The translations under genes and the position numbers were made by a program. The notes beneath the pieces were generated by a model, which made no database searches, was not told the DNA's origin, and saw nothing but the letters and a program-made list of their open reading frames with translations. 64,000 nt of DNA, from contig CAVWYT010000010.1 of the NCBI GenBank assembly GCA_963759295.1, positions 620,001 through 684,000 on the forward strand. The letters are read 5' to 3'. Positions 33,500 to 41,932 of the stretch are shown piece by piece; positions within the stretch are counted from its first letter, which is position 1; every line of letters starts with the position of its first letter. The DNA is from WHSW01 sp963759295. GTDB lineage: Bacteria; Actinomycetota; Thermoleophilia; Solirubrobacterales; 70-9.

Positions 33500-34855
33500 A
33501 TGGCAGAGCCCAAGCGCCCCGAAACCGCCGACGACGTGATCAGCGCCGTTCGCGACCGCGACGTCCGCTTCATCCGCCTCTGGTTCACCGACGTGCTCGG
33601 CCAGCTGAAGAGCTTTTCGATCAACGCCTCGGAGCTCGAGGACGCATTCGAGGGCGGGATGGGCTTCGACGGCTCCTCGATCACCGGCTTCAACCCGATC
33701 GAGGAGTCGGACATGATCGCGATGCCCGACCCGTCGAGCTTCGCGGTCCTGCCGTGGCGGCCGGACGAGAAGGCGACGGCGCGGATGTTTTGCGACGTTC
33801 AGGTGCCGGGGGGCGAGCCGTATGAGGGCGACCCGCGCTGGATCCTCCGCCGGGCGCTGCAGCGCGCCCAGGAGATGGGCTTCGACGCCTACAACATCGG
33901 CCCCGAGCTCGAGTACTTCTACTTCAAGGACGCCAGCACGAGCGGCTCCCGGCCCGAGGTCCTCGACGAGGGTGGCTACTTCGACCTCACCACGCTCGAC
34001 GCCGGCTCCGACGTGCGCCGCGAGACGATCCTCGCGCTCGAGCAGCTCGGCATCCACGTCGAGTACGCGCACCACGAGGTCGGGCCCTCACAGCACGAGG
34101 TCGACATGCGCTACAAGGACGCGCTCGCGATGTCCGACGACTGCATGACCTACCGGATCACGGTCAAGGAGTACGCGATGAAGTTCGGCATGCACGCGAC
34201 CTTCATGCCGAAGCCGCTGTTCGGCGAGAACGGGTCGGGGATGCACGTGCACCAGTCGCTTTCGGCCGACGGCAGGAACGCCTTCTATGACCCCGACGAC
34301 CAGTACTACCTGTCGCCGGTCGCGAAGTCGTTCATCGCCGGCCAGCTGCGCCACGCGCGCGAGATCGCCCCCCTGTTCGCCCAATGGGTGAACTCCTACA
34401 AGCGCCTCGTCCCGGGCTTCGAGGCCCCCGTGTACCTGGCATGGTCGCGGCGCAACCGCTCGGCGCTGATCCGGGTGCCGCTCTACCACCCGGGCAAGGA
34501 GCAGGCGACGCGCGCCGAGCTGCGCTGCCCGGATCCGTCGTGCAACCCCTACCTGTGCTTCGCCGGGATGCTGCACGCCGGGCTCGAGGGGATCGAGAAG
34601 GGCTACGAGCTCCCCGAGCCGATGGAGCAGAACCTCTACCACCTCACCCCCGAGGAGCGCGCGCAGCGCGGGATCGAGCAGCTCCCCGAGACGCTCGGTG
34701 AGGCGATCGAGATCGCGGCGGAGTCCGAGCTCGTTCTCCGGGTCCTCGGCGAGCACACCTTCAAGCGCTTCGTCGAGATCAAGCGCGAGGAGTGGGAGGA
34801 GTACCGGGTGCAGGTGACCCCGTGGGAGGTCGAGCGATTCCTCTCGATCCTCTAG
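33500..34855 (+). CDS. glnA: glutamine synthetase, type I
   Basis: Makes glutamine from glutamate, ammonia and ATP in the cytoplasm. 451 residues, closer to the shorter GSI-alpha form than the 470-residue GSI-beta. Seen: GMGFDGSSITGFNPIEESD (52-70, latch), FDAYNIGPELEYFYF with metal-binding Glu near 133, VEYAHHEVGPSQHEVD near 180 (metal and glutamate site), NGSGMHVHQSL near 245, PGFEAPVYLAWSRRNRSALI (ATP/Glu site), and NLYHLTPEER near 376 where GSI-beta enzymes carry the adenylylated Tyr. A bidirectional terminator follows. Confidence 0.95.
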   Translation: MAEPKRPETADDVISAVRDRDVRFIRLWFTDVLGQLKSFSINASELEDAFEGGMGFDGSSITGFNPIEESDMIAMPDPSSFAVLPWRPDEKATARMFCDVQVPGGEPYEGDPRWILRRALQRAQEMGFDAYNIGPELEYFYFKDASTSGSRPEVLDEGGYFDLTTLDAGSDVRRETILALEQLGIHVEYAHHEVGPSQHEVDMRYKDALAMSDDCMTYRITVKEYAMKFGMHATFMPKPLFGENGSGMHVHQSLSADGRNAFYDPDDQYYLSPVAKSFIAGQLRHAREIAPLFAQWVNSYKRLVPGFEAPVYLAWSRRNRSALIRVPLYHPGKEQATRAELRCPDPSCNPYLCFAGMLHAGLEGIEKGYELPEPMEQNLYHLTPEERAQRGIEQLPETLGEAIEIAAESELVLRVLGEHTFKRFVEIKREEWEEYRVQVTPWEVERFLSIL

Positions 34856-34904
34856 CGCTCGCGACCTCCGTCGGCGGCGCCAAAGGCGCTCGTCGGCCCG
34901 AGCC

Positions 34905-34932
34905 GACGACGACCGGCTAGCCGGTCGTCGTC
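34905..34932 (+). terminator. bidirectional terminator after glnA
   Basis: A perfect 12-bp inverted repeat GACGACGACCGG-CTAG-CCGGTCGTCGTC between the convergent glnA and NTF2-like genes. No U tract, so its strength is uncertain. Confidence 0.5.
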
Positions 34933-34933
34933 C

Positions 34934-35488
34934 TCAGCTCGTTCGCTCGCGCAGCCGCCGGAGCGCGCCCACGGCCGCGGTCTTCGCGTTGAAGGCGCCG
35001 GTCACCGCGCGGTCGGCGGTGGTGCCCTGTTTGGGCAGCAGGCCGAGCTGCTGGGCGAGCTGGGCGCCGTTCGTGTAGGCGTTGTTCTCGACGATCAACC
35101 CGTCCTCGACCCGGACCATGTCGCAGCCCTCGAGCTCGATCGCGTCGCGGGTCGGCGCCAGGCCCTGGAAGCGACCGGGGCCGAGGAAGGTGCCGCTGAT
35201 GCGCCAGCGGCAGGCGGCGTGATGCCCGCTCGCGGCGAGCTCGACGATCTCGAACTCGAAGTCGGGGAAGGCGGCGAAGATCGAGCCGAAGTACTGCTTG
35301 ATCCCCTCCGGCGCGGTCAGCTCGGCGAGCCCGTGGAGGCGATCCTTTCCGCCCGGCTTCCAGAGCGCCGTCGCGGCGTCGAGGTCGCGATTGGCGATCG
35401 CCGTGAAGTACGCGCGAGCGACCTGCGCGGTCGTCTTCGGCTTCTTTTCCTGGTTCTCGGACTTCGCGCCCGTGCCGGCCTTGGCCAT
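34934..35488 (-). CDS. SnoaL/NTF2-like fold protein (ester cyclase family)
   Basis: 184 residues from ATG 35488, chosen because a TAGATT box ends seven bases upstream. Seen: AQVARAYFTAIANRDLDAAT near 22-41 (first helix of the fold), LTAPEGIKQYFGSIFAAFPD, then RWRISGTFLGPG and LEGCDMVRVEDGLIVENNAY with the Asp and His/Asn positions lining the cavity. Members include polyketide cyclases and epoxide hydrolases, but most have no known reaction. A Lys/Gly-rich N-terminus precedes the domain. It lies 11 bases after the YyaL-like gene on the same strand. Confidence 0.78.
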   Translation of the reverse strand: MAKAGTGAKSENQEKKPKTTAQVARAYFTAIANRDLDAATALWKPGGKDRLHGLAELTAPEGIKQYFGSIFAAFPDFEFEIVELAASGHHAACRWRISGTFLGPGRFQGLAPTRDAIELEGCDMVRVEDGLIVENNAYTNGAQLAQQLGLLPKQGTTADRAVTGAFNAKTAAVGALRRLRERTS

Positions 35489-35495
35489 GACCGGC

Positions 35496-35501
35496 AATCT
35501 A
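35496..35501 (-). promoter_or_regulatory. -10 box (TAGATT) of the leaderless NTF2-like gene
   Basis: TAGATT, seven bases before ATG 35488; it overlaps the stop codon of the preceding gene, so the gene has its own promoter. Confidence 0.5.
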
Positions 35502-37511
35502 TCCCGTACGGGGGACGGCGAGCGCCGTCGCCAGGTCCTCGGGCTCGGTCACCGGGGCGCGACAGGCGAACCGCTCGCACACATAGGCGGCGGCGTGGCC
35601 CTCGATCGCGTGCCGCTCGGCCATCAGCTCTGGTCGCTCGGTGCCCTCGACGCCGCCCGCCAGCACGACATAGGGCCGCAGCTCCGAGCGCACCACCGAG
35701 GCCAGCTCCGCGAGGCCGTCGCCGTGCTCGGGTGAGGCCAGTGCCACCTCGCGAACCGGGCCGAAATGAAAGTCGAGCGCCCGCAGCAGGTGGGCGACGG
35801 CGTGCGGATGACCGGCGGCGAGGCGAGCGAACAGGCGCAACACCGAGACCGCGTGGTCCTCGTAGGAGCGCTCGCCGGTCAACGCCGCGAGGCGCAGGAG
35901 GCCGAACGCCGCCGCCGAGTTGCCGGACGGGATCGGATGGTCCTCGGCGTCCTTGCGCCGCGCGATCAGCTCCTCGTGATCGACCGAGGTGGTGAAGAAA
36001 CCGCCTCGCTGCGGGTCGGCGAAGCGCCCGACCATCGCGTCGGCCGTCGCGCGAGCGGCGTCGAACCAGCGCACCTCGAAACTCGACTCGTACAGGGTGA
36101 GCAAGGCCTCGAGCAGGTAGGCGTGGTCCTCGAGGTAGGCGTTCAGCTGCGCGCGCCCGTCCTTCCAGCTGCGCAACAGGCGCCCCTCGGCGTCGCGCAT
36201 CTCGCCCGACACGAACTCCGCGCAGGAGCGCGCGGCGTCGAGGTAGTCCGCGCGCCCGAGCACCGCCCCGGCATCGGCGAGCGCCGCGATCGCGAGCGCG
36301 TTCCAGGCCGCGAGCCGCTTGTCGTCGAGCCCCGGCCAGACGCGCTTCGCACGCGCCTCGTACAGCGCCCGCCGGGCCTCGGCGAGGCGGGGCGGCGCCG
36401 CGGCGTCGAACCCGTCGGCGAGATGGAGGATGTTGCGGCCCTCGAAGTTGCCGCGCTCGCTGACCCCGTAGTACGCGAGCACGCCCTCGGCCGCCTCGCC
36501 GAGGCCCGCGCGGTCGAGGACCTCGCGGATCTCGGCGGGCGCCCAGACGTAGAAGCGCCCCTCCTCGCCCTCGGAGTCGGCATCGAGGGCCGAGTAGAAG
36601 CCACCCTCGGGCCCGCGCATCTCGGCCAGCATCCAGTCGAGCGTCCGCTCGCAGGTCTCGCGCCAACGCTCGTGGCCGAGCGCCTGGTAGCCGTGCAGGT
36701 AGGCTCGGGCGAGCAGCGCGTTGTCGTACAGCATCTTCTCGAAGTGCGGCACGAGCCAGACGTCGTCGACCGAGTAACGGGCGAACCCGCCGCCGATCTG
36801 ATCGAAGATCCCGCCGGCCGCCATCGAGTCGAGCGTCAGCTCGACGACGTCGGTCTCGCCGCGGGCGAGCAGCAGCTCGAGCGCCGACGCCGGCGGGAAC
36901 TTCGGCGCCGAGCCGAAGCCGCCATGGCGCATGTCGGCGAGCGTCCGCAGCCGCTCGACGGCGGCCTCGACGAGCTCCGGCGTCAACTCGTCCTCGGAGG
37001 GCTCGAGGCTGCCCATCGCCCCGAGCTGAGCGCGGATCCGGCCCGCCGCCTCGGCGATCCGCTCGCGCTGGGTCGCCCATGACTGCACCACCGCCTCCAT
37101 CACCATCGCGAAGCTCGGCATCCCCTGGCGCGGCTCGGGCGGGAAGTAGGTGCCGCCGTAGAAGGGAACGCCCTCGGGATCGCAGAACGCGGTCAGCGGC
37201 CAGCCGCCGTGACCGGTCATCCCTTGGACGGCCTCCATGTAGATCGCGTCGACGTCGGGGCGCTCCTCGCGATCGACCTTGATCGGCACGAAGTGCTCGT
37301 TCATGAACCGAGCGGTCCTCTCGTCCTCGAACGACTCGCGCTCCATCACGTGGCACCAGTGGCACGACGAGTAGCCGATCGAGAGCAGGATCGGGCGATC
37401 GAGCTCGGCGGCTCGCTGCAGCGCCTCGGCGCCCCACGGGTGCCAATCGACCGGGTTGTCCTTGTGCTGGAGGAGGTACGGACTGGTCTCTTCGGCGAGC
37501 CGGTTTCCCAT
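35499..37511 (-). CDS. YyaL/DUF255-type protein: thioredoxin-like domain fused to (alpha/alpha) barrel
   Basis: 670 residues from ATG 37511 (TAGCCT box seven bases upstream). Residues about 1-160 are a DUF255 thioredoxin-like domain (NRLAEETSPYLLQHKDNPVD, SIGYSSCHWCHVMERESFED with a CHWC pair near 50-53, HGGWPLTAF, GGTYFPP). The rest is a six-hairpin, glycosidase-like helical barrel (GGFGSAPKFP, GIFDQIGGGFARYS, VPHFEKMLYDNALLARAYLH, DADSEGEEGRFYVW). The family is often called spermatogenesis-associated protein 20/YyaL. The reaction is unproven; the CxxC suggests a redox role. Confidence 0.9.
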   Translation of the reverse strand: MGNRLAEETSPYLLQHKDNPVDWHPWGAEALQRAAELDRPILLSIGYSSCHWCHVMERESFEDERTARFMNEHFVPIKVDREERPDVDAIYMEAVQGMTGHGGWPLTAFCDPEGVPFYGGTYFPPEPRQGMPSFAMVMEAVVQSWATQRERIAEAAGRIRAQLGAMGSLEPSEDELTPELVEAAVERLRTLADMRHGGFGSAPKFPPASALELLLARGETDVVELTLDSMAAGGIFDQIGGGFARYSVDDVWLVPHFEKMLYDNALLARAYLHGYQALGHERWRETCERTLDWMLAEMRGPEGGFYSALDADSEGEEGRFYVWAPAEIREVLDRAGLGEAAEGVLAYYGVSERGNFEGRNILHLADGFDAAAPPRLAEARRALYEARAKRVWPGLDDKRLAAWNALAIAALADAGAVLGRADYLDAARSCAEFVSGEMRDAEGRLLRSWKDGRAQLNAYLEDHAYLLEALLTLYESSFEVRWFDAARATADAMVGRFADPQRGGFFTTSVDHEELIARRKDAEDHPIPSGNSAAAFGLLRLAALTGERSYEDHAVSVLRLFARLAAGHPHAVAHLLRALDFHFGPVREVALASPEHGDGLAELASVVRSELRPYVVLAGGVEGTERPELMAERHAIEGHAAAYVCERFACRAPVTEPEDLATALAVPRTG

Positions 37512-37518
37512 CACCTCC

Positions 37519-37524
37519 AGGCTA
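37519..37524 (-). promoter_or_regulatory. -10 box (TAGCCT) of the leaderless YyaL-like gene
   Basis: TAGCCT, exactly seven bases before ATG 37511 and only four before the alternative GTG 37514, favouring the ATG. Confidence 0.5.
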
Positions 37525-37586
37525 CCCTCGGCCGTGCCGACGAACGCGGCCTGCTCGGCCGAGCGCGGATCGCTCGGGCGCGGCGC

Positions 37587-38222
37587 TCATCGGAAGGCGC
37601 GCGGGCGCTCGGAGATGCGGGCGATCCACGCTCGCAGGTTCGGGTGATCGTCGTCGAGCGGCTGGTGCTCGGAGAGGATCACGTGGAAGAGCTCGTCGTC
37701 GGCCGGATCACGGCCGGCGGCGTACTTGAGGAACGGATAGGCGACGCAGTCGGCGGCGCCGAAGTCGCCGAACAGGTACTCACGCCCGTCGAGCAGGCGC
37801 TCGAAGAGATCGAGACGCTCGCGCATGTCGGCGCCGCGCGCCCGGATCATCGCGTGGTCGGGCTCGACGCGCTCGAGCTCGTCCTCGATCGCGTTCGGGG
37901 CGTTCTTGTAGACGCGCTCGAACCAGTCGATGAAGACGTCGAGCTCCGCTTGTCGCGCCGGCTCGGCGGGAAACAGCCGCGGCTCGGGGGTCCGGCGCTC
38001 GAGGTGGCGGATGATCGCGACCGAGTCGTTGATCACATCGCCCGCGTCCTCGATCACCGGCACGAGCCCCTGGCCGCTGATCGCCTCGACCGGCGCGCGG
38101 TTCGAGTAGTCGATGATCACCGACTGCGCCTCGATCTCCTTGTGGGCGAGCGCCAGCCCGACTCGCTCGCAGTTGGTCGACCACTCGGCGCGATAGACCC
38201 GCACCGCCGCTCCGCCGGCCAT
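37587..38222 (-). CDS. glutathione S-transferase-like protein
   Basis: 211 residues with an N-terminal thioredoxin fold (AVRVYRAEWSTNCERVGLAL, residues 6-25, and QGLVPVIEDAGDVINDSVAI near 51-70, with the cis-Pro and the acidic Ser contact) and an all-helical C-terminal domain (FIDWFERVYKNAPNAIEDEL, YLFGDFGAADCVAYPFLKYA). High-GC actinomycetes generally use mycothiol, so the thiol partner may not be glutathione. It lies just downstream of the aminotransferase gene on the same strand (19 bases between). Confidence 0.82.
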   Translation of the reverse strand: MAGGAAVRVYRAEWSTNCERVGLALAHKEIEAQSVIIDYSNRAPVEAISGQGLVPVIEDAGDVINDSVAIIRHLERRTPEPRLFPAEPARQAELDVFIDWFERVYKNAPNAIEDELERVEPDHAMIRARGADMRERLDLFERLLDGREYLFGDFGAADCVAYPFLKYAAGRDPADDELFHVILSEHQPLDDDHPNLRAWIARISERPRAFR

Positions 38223-38241
38223 CAGCGCACCGCGAACCGGC

Positions 38242-39630
38242 TCAGGCTCCGGTGACGTCCCTGGCGAACGCTTCGAGCGCGTCGACGAACCGCTGCAGGT
38301 GCTCCTCGGAGTGGGCGATCGAGAGCGTCCACTCCTCCTCGACGCCCGGGGTCATGAACACGCCGTGGTTCATGTGGTAGAGCCAGGCGAGGGTGGAGAG
38401 CTCGCCGTCGACCTTGGTCAGGTAATCGCGATACTCGCGCAGCGGCTCGGCGCTGAAGATCACGCACCCCTTGGCGCCCAGGCCCTCGGTGTAGCAGGGG
38501 AGGCCGTAGCGCTCGATCACCTCGCCGGCGTGGTCGAGCAGCCAGCGGTTCGCCGACTCGAGCCTGCCGTAGGCCTCCTCGGTGAGCACCTCGGTGAGCG
38601 TCGCCTGCGCCGCCGCCATCACCAGCGGGTTGCCGTTGAAGGTGCCGTACTGGTGGACGCGGCCGTCGCTGACCGCGGCCGCGACCTCGTCGCTCATCCC
38701 GATCGCCCCGCCCGGGTAGCCGCCGCAGATCGCCTTCGCCAGCGTGACGATGTCCGGGCGCACCCCGAAGCGCCGCGTCGCGCCGCCGCGGGCGATCGTC
38801 GCGCCGGTCTTGACCTCGTCGAAGATCAGCTTCACGCCGTGGGCGGTGCAGAGCTCGCGCACCTGCTCCAGGTAGCCCTCGACCGGCGGGATGATGTTGA
38901 TGTTCATCATCGCCGGCTCCATGATCAGCCCGGCGACCTGGCCCTCGAGCTTGCGCAGGGCGCTCTCGAGCGCGTCGGCATCGTTGAACGGCACGGCGCG
39001 CGTGAGGTCCGTGAGCGCCTTCGGGTAGCCGGCGCCGTAAGCAACCGATCGCGGGTCGTCGCGGTCGCCGAGCGCCTCGAGCGGCGGATAGACCGAGACC
39101 ATGACGGCGTCGTGGTGGCCGTGGTAGGAGCCCTCGATCTTGAGCATCACGTCGCGGCCGGTGAGCCCGCGGGCGAGGTGGACCGCGTCCATCGTCGACT
39201 CGGTCCCCGAGTTCGTGAACCGCCACTGGGGCAGCCCGAAGCGGTCGACCAGCTCCTCGGCGACGGCGATCGATCCGTCGGTCGGGGCGGCGAAGTGAGT
39301 GCCGAGATCGTGGCGCGCCTTGATCGCCTCGCCGACCGTCGGATTCGCGTGCCCGATGCACATCACCCCGAAGCCGTTGTGGAAGTCGACGTACTCGCTG
39401 CCGTCGACGTCCCAGACGCGCGCGCCCTGGCCGCGCTCGAGGTAGACCGGCCAGGGATCGTTCTCCTGGAACGAGGAGGGGACGCCGCCGGGCATCACCT
39501 TGATCCCGCGCTCGTAGCGCTGCCTGGACTGCGGGGTGCGCTCGGCGAGCTTGTCGAGCTCGCGCCTGGTGAGCTCGGCGACGCGGTCGCGATCGATCGT
39601 CGTCTGCGTAGCGGTTGAGTCGAGGGTCAT
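38242..39630 (-). CDS. class III PLP-dependent aminotransferase (glutamate-1-semialdehyde mutase-like)
   Basis: 462 residues. Seen: YERGIKVMPGGVPSSFQEND near 39-58, VDFHNGFGVMCIGHANPTV near 81-99, FTNSGTESTMDAVHLAR near 137 (PLP phosphate), GSYHGHHDAVMVS near 167, LIFDEVKTGATIARGG near 264 with the PLP-binding Asp, and DIVTLAKAICGGYPGGAIG near 289 with the Schiff-base Lys. The domain matches HemL-like enzymes, but the C-terminus and context (no hem genes) favour another amine or amino-acid substrate. Start ATG 39630 sits seven bases after a TACCCT box. Confidence 0.85.
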   Translation of the reverse strand: MTLDSTATQTTIDRDRVAELTRRELDKLAERTPQSRQRYERGIKVMPGGVPSSFQENDPWPVYLERGQGARVWDVDGSEYVDFHNGFGVMCIGHANPTVGEAIKARHDLGTHFAAPTDGSIAVAEELVDRFGLPQWRFTNSGTESTMDAVHLARGLTGRDVMLKIEGSYHGHHDAVMVSVYPPLEALGDRDDPRSVAYGAGYPKALTDLTRAVPFNDADALESALRKLEGQVAGLIMEPAMMNINIIPPVEGYLEQVRELCTAHGVKLIFDEVKTGATIARGGATRRFGVRPDIVTLAKAICGGYPGGAIGMSDEVAAAVSDGRVHQYGTFNGNPLVMAAAQATLTEVLTEEAYGRLESANRWLLDHAGEVIERYGLPCYTEGLGAKGCVIFSAEPLREYRDYLTKVDGELSTLAWLYHMNHGVFMTPGVEEEWTLSIAHSEEHLQRFVDALEAFARDVTGA

Positions 39631-39637
39631 GCGGGCC

Positions 39638-39643
39638 AGGGTA
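39638..39643 (-). promoter_or_regulatory. -10 box (TACCCT) of the leaderless aminotransferase gene
   Basis: TACCCT on the minus strand, seven bases before ATG 39630. Confidence 0.5.
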
Positions 39644-39650
39644 GCGCCCG

Positions 39651-40136
39651 TCAGCGCGAGGGATCGTCCAACCGCTCCTGACGCGATGCACCCAAGAGGC
39701 GCTCCCAGATCGCGCCCAGGGCGTCGATCTCGCCGGGCTCCAGGCGCGACAGAAAGTGGCGCCGCACGCCCGCGAGGTGGTCGGGACGGGCGGCATCGAG
39801 CTTCGCGCGACCGGCGCGAGTCAGCTCGGCGTAGTAACCGCGGCCGTCGTCGGCACAGCGCCGCCGCTCGATCAGCCCCTGGCGCGCCAGGCGGTCGACG
39901 AGCCTGGTGATTCCGCTGCGGCTGAGCAGCAGCCTGTCGGCGAGCTCGCCCATGCGCAGGCGCTCGCCATCGGCATCGCCGAGGTACATGAGCACCTCGT
40001 AAGCGCTCAGCGGCAGGCCGTGCTCCGCCTCGAGCTCGCGGTCGAGTTGGGCGACGAGCACGCCGTGAGCCTCGAGCATCCCGCGCCAGGCGGCGAGCTC
40101 ACGGGCCGAGAGCTGGGCTGAGATGGTTGTCGTCAC
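39651..40136 (-). CDS. MarR-family transcriptional regulator (MhqR-like by context)
   Basis: 161 residues from GTG 40136, chosen because TACCCT (40144-40149) ends seven bases upstream. A longer frame would cross its own promoter. Seen: LARELAAWRGMLEAHG-type first helix, LPLSAYEVLMYLGDADGERL near 43-62, MGELADRLLLSRSGITRLVD near 63-82 (recognition helix), RQGLIERRRCADDGRGYYAE near 86-105 (wing). It is divergent from a VOC dioxygenase and esterase pair, the arrangement of quinone-sensing MhqR systems. Two palindromes in the shared gap are likely operators. Confidence 0.85.
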   Translation of the reverse strand: MTTTISAQLSARELAAWRGMLEAHGVLVAQLDRELEAEHGLPLSAYEVLMYLGDADGERLRMGELADRLLLSRSGITRLVDRLARQGLIERRRCADDGRGYYAELTRAGRAKLDAARPDHLAGVRRHFLSRLEPGEIDALGAIWERLLGASRQERLDDPSR

Positions 40137-40143
40137 CGAATCG

Positions 40144-40149
40144 AGGGTA
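40144..40149 (-). promoter_or_regulatory. -10 box (TACCCT) of the leaderless marR gene
   Basis: TACCCT, seven bases before GTG 40136. Confidence 0.5.
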
Positions 40150-40155
40150 GCAATG

Positions 40156-40194
40156 GTTGCGGGCGCAACTACCTGATATAGTTGTTTGCGCAAA
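40156..40194 (+). promoter_or_regulatory. two palindromic operators and the dioxygenase -10 box
   Basis: Palindrome one is GTTGCG-GG-CGCAAC (40156-40169), just upstream of the marR -10. Palindrome two is TTTGCGCAAA (40185-40194), over the expected start of the dioxygenase transcript, whose -10 is TATAGT (40177-40182). Both share a TTGCG/CGCAA core, so one MarR dimer type could bind both and repress both directions. Confidence 0.6.
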
Positions 40195-40231
40195 TACTTT
40201 CGCGACACACGACGACCGGAGGAGAAGACGA

Positions 40232-41152
40232 ATGAAGCTCGAGGGCATCCATCACATCACCGCGATCACCGGACAGGCACAGCAGAACGTCGACTTCTAC
40301 GCCGGCACACTCGGGCTGCGGATGGTGAAGAAGACCGTCAACCAGGACCAGCCGAGCGTCTACCACCTCTTCTACGCCGACGAGCAGGGGAGCGCCGGCT
40401 CCGACATCACGTTCTTCGAGTTCCCGGGCGCGATGCCCGGCCGGGCCGGCGCCGGAATGGTCCACCGGATCGTCTGGCGGGTCGGCTCCGCCGAGGCGCT
40501 CGACTTCTGGTCCGAGCGGCTGGCCGCGGCCGGCCACGAGTCGACCCGCGACGGCGACTCGCTGCGGTTCGCCGACCCCGAGGGCCTGGAGCACGAGCTG
40601 CTGATCGCCACCGTGCCCGAGCAGCCGCTGATCGCCGATCACCCCGAGGTCCCCGGCGAGCTCGCCCTGCAGGGCTTCCACGCCGCCCGGGCGTACTCGG
40701 TCGAGCCCGATCGCAGTCGCGGGCTGCTCGAGACGCTCGCCTTCGAGCCGGCGGGCGACGGCGCCTGGGAGGCGCGCGGGGACTCGCGCGGCGGGCTCTG
40801 GCACTACGATCCCGCGCCGGCGGGGCCGGGGATCGAGGGCGCGGGCACCGTCCATCACATCGCCTGGGCATCGGAGATGGACGACCACATCGCCTGGCGC
40901 GAGCGGGCGATCGAGGGGGGAGCGCGGCCGACCCCGGTGATCGACCGCTTCTGGTTTCGCTCGATCTACTTCCGCGAGCCGAGCGGGGTGCTGTTCGAGA
41001 TCGCGACGCTCGGGCCCGGGTTCGGCGTCGACGAGGATCCCGAGCATCTCGGTGAGAGCCTGATCCTGCCGCCGTTCTTGGAGGATCGTCGCGAGGAGAT
41101 CGAGGCGGTGCTGACCCCGGTCGTCAACCCCCGGACCGCCGCGCGGACGTGA
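40232..41152 (+). CDS. VOC-family ring-cleaving dioxygenase (MhqA/MhqO/LinE-like)
   Basis: 306 residues with two glyoxalase/dioxygenase modules: GIHHITAITGQAQQNVDFYA (5-24) and VHHIAWASEMDDHIAWRERA in the second half, with metal ligands His in HHIT, His in VHHIAW and Glu in GVLFEIATLGPGF. This two-module type includes hydroquinone-specific dioxygenases that open the ring with Fe2+ and O2. A GGAGG site precedes ATG 40232. The esterase gene follows with a GTGA overlap, and the marR gene is divergent. Confidence 0.87.
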   Translation: MKLEGIHHITAITGQAQQNVDFYAGTLGLRMVKKTVNQDQPSVYHLFYADEQGSAGSDITFFEFPGAMPGRAGAGMVHRIVWRVGSAEALDFWSERLAAAGHESTRDGDSLRFADPEGLEHELLIATVPEQPLIADHPEVPGELALQGFHAARAYSVEPDRSRGLLETLAFEPAGDGAWEARGDSRGGLWHYDPAPAGPGIEGAGTVHHIAWASEMDDHIAWRERAIEGGARPTPVIDRFWFRSIYFREPSGVLFEIATLGPGFGVDEDPEHLGESLILPPFLEDRREEIEAVLTPVVNPRTAART

Positions 41153-41823
41153 GCGCGGCGTTCGGCGGTTCGGTCACCCAGGGATCCGTCGACCGGCTGT
41201 TGCGCGAGCCCGCCGGGGACGCCGACGGGGCCCTGATCCTGAACCACGGCCGAGGCGCGGACGAGCGCGACCTCCACGGGCTGCTGGACGAGCTCGACCC
41301 CGAGCGCCGGTTGCTCGGGGTCACGACGGGCGCGCCGCTGACCGGGGTTCCGCCCGGGGGCCGGCACTGGTACCTGGTGCCGCGGGTCGGCTATCCCGAC
41401 GAGGCGACCTTCGCGTCCAGCTACTCGCAGCTCACCGCGGTCCTCGACCGATTGCTCGCCGAGCGCGCGATCGGCTGGGAGCGAACCGTGATCGGCGGGT
41501 TCTCGATGGGGGCCGTGATGTCCTACGCCGTCGCGCTCGGCGAGCGACGCTCGACCCCGGCCGGCCTGCTCGCGTTCAGCGGCTTCATCCCGACGGTCGA
41601 CGGCTGGACCGCCGAGCTCTCGGGCCGCGACGGGCTCGAGATCCTCATCCACCACGGTCGACGCGACCCGGTGATCTCGGTCGAGTTCGCCCGCCGCGCT
41701 CGCGAGCTGCTCGCCGGGGCGGGGCTCGATCCGCAGTACCTGGAGAGCGACTCCGGGCACTGGCTGCCGCCGGAGGTGGTGCCGCGGGCGCGCGACTTGG
41801 TCGACGCCGCGATCGCCCGCTGA
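41149..41823 (+). CDS. alpha/beta hydrolase, phospholipase/carboxylesterase family (MhqD-like)
   Basis: 224 residues from GTG 41149, overlapping the dioxygenase stop. Seen: ALILNHGRGADERDLHGLLD near 28-47 (oxyanion strand), TVIGGFSMGAVMSYAVAL near 110-127 with nucleophile Ser in GFSMG, ILIHHGRRDPVISVEFARRA near 165-184 with the acid Asp, and LESDSGHWLPPEV near 196-208 with the catalytic His. Partnering a ring-cleaving dioxygenase and MarR regulator matches MhqD, which is thought to help remove quinone adducts. Confidence 0.85.
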   Translation: MSAAFGGSVTQGSVDRLLREPAGDADGALILNHGRGADERDLHGLLDELDPERRLLGVTTGAPLTGVPPGGRHWYLVPRVGYPDEATFASSYSQLTAVLDRLLAERAIGWERTVIGGFSMGAVMSYAVALGERRSTPAGLLAFSGFIPTVDGWTAELSGRDGLEILIHHGRRDPVISVEFARRARELLAGAGLDPQYLESDSGHWLPPEVVPRARDLVDAAIAR

Positions 41824-41932
41824 GCGACCCGGCCGGCCGAGGACCGCGGCTGGCTACCCTTGGCAGATCGCCTTCCTGCGGCTGATAGACGGCTCGTCCG
41901 GCGTCTCGGAGTCCGGCGCGTCGGCCTTCGAT

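Noticed and set aside
35766..37082. Long plus-strand open frame of over 400 codons
   Set aside because: A shadow of the YyaL-like gene on the other strand; composition is Arg/Glu/Val repeats typical of antisense of high-GC coding DNA.
38299..39618. Long plus-strand open frame of over 400 codons
   Set aside because: Antisense to the aminotransferase gene; no recognisable motif.
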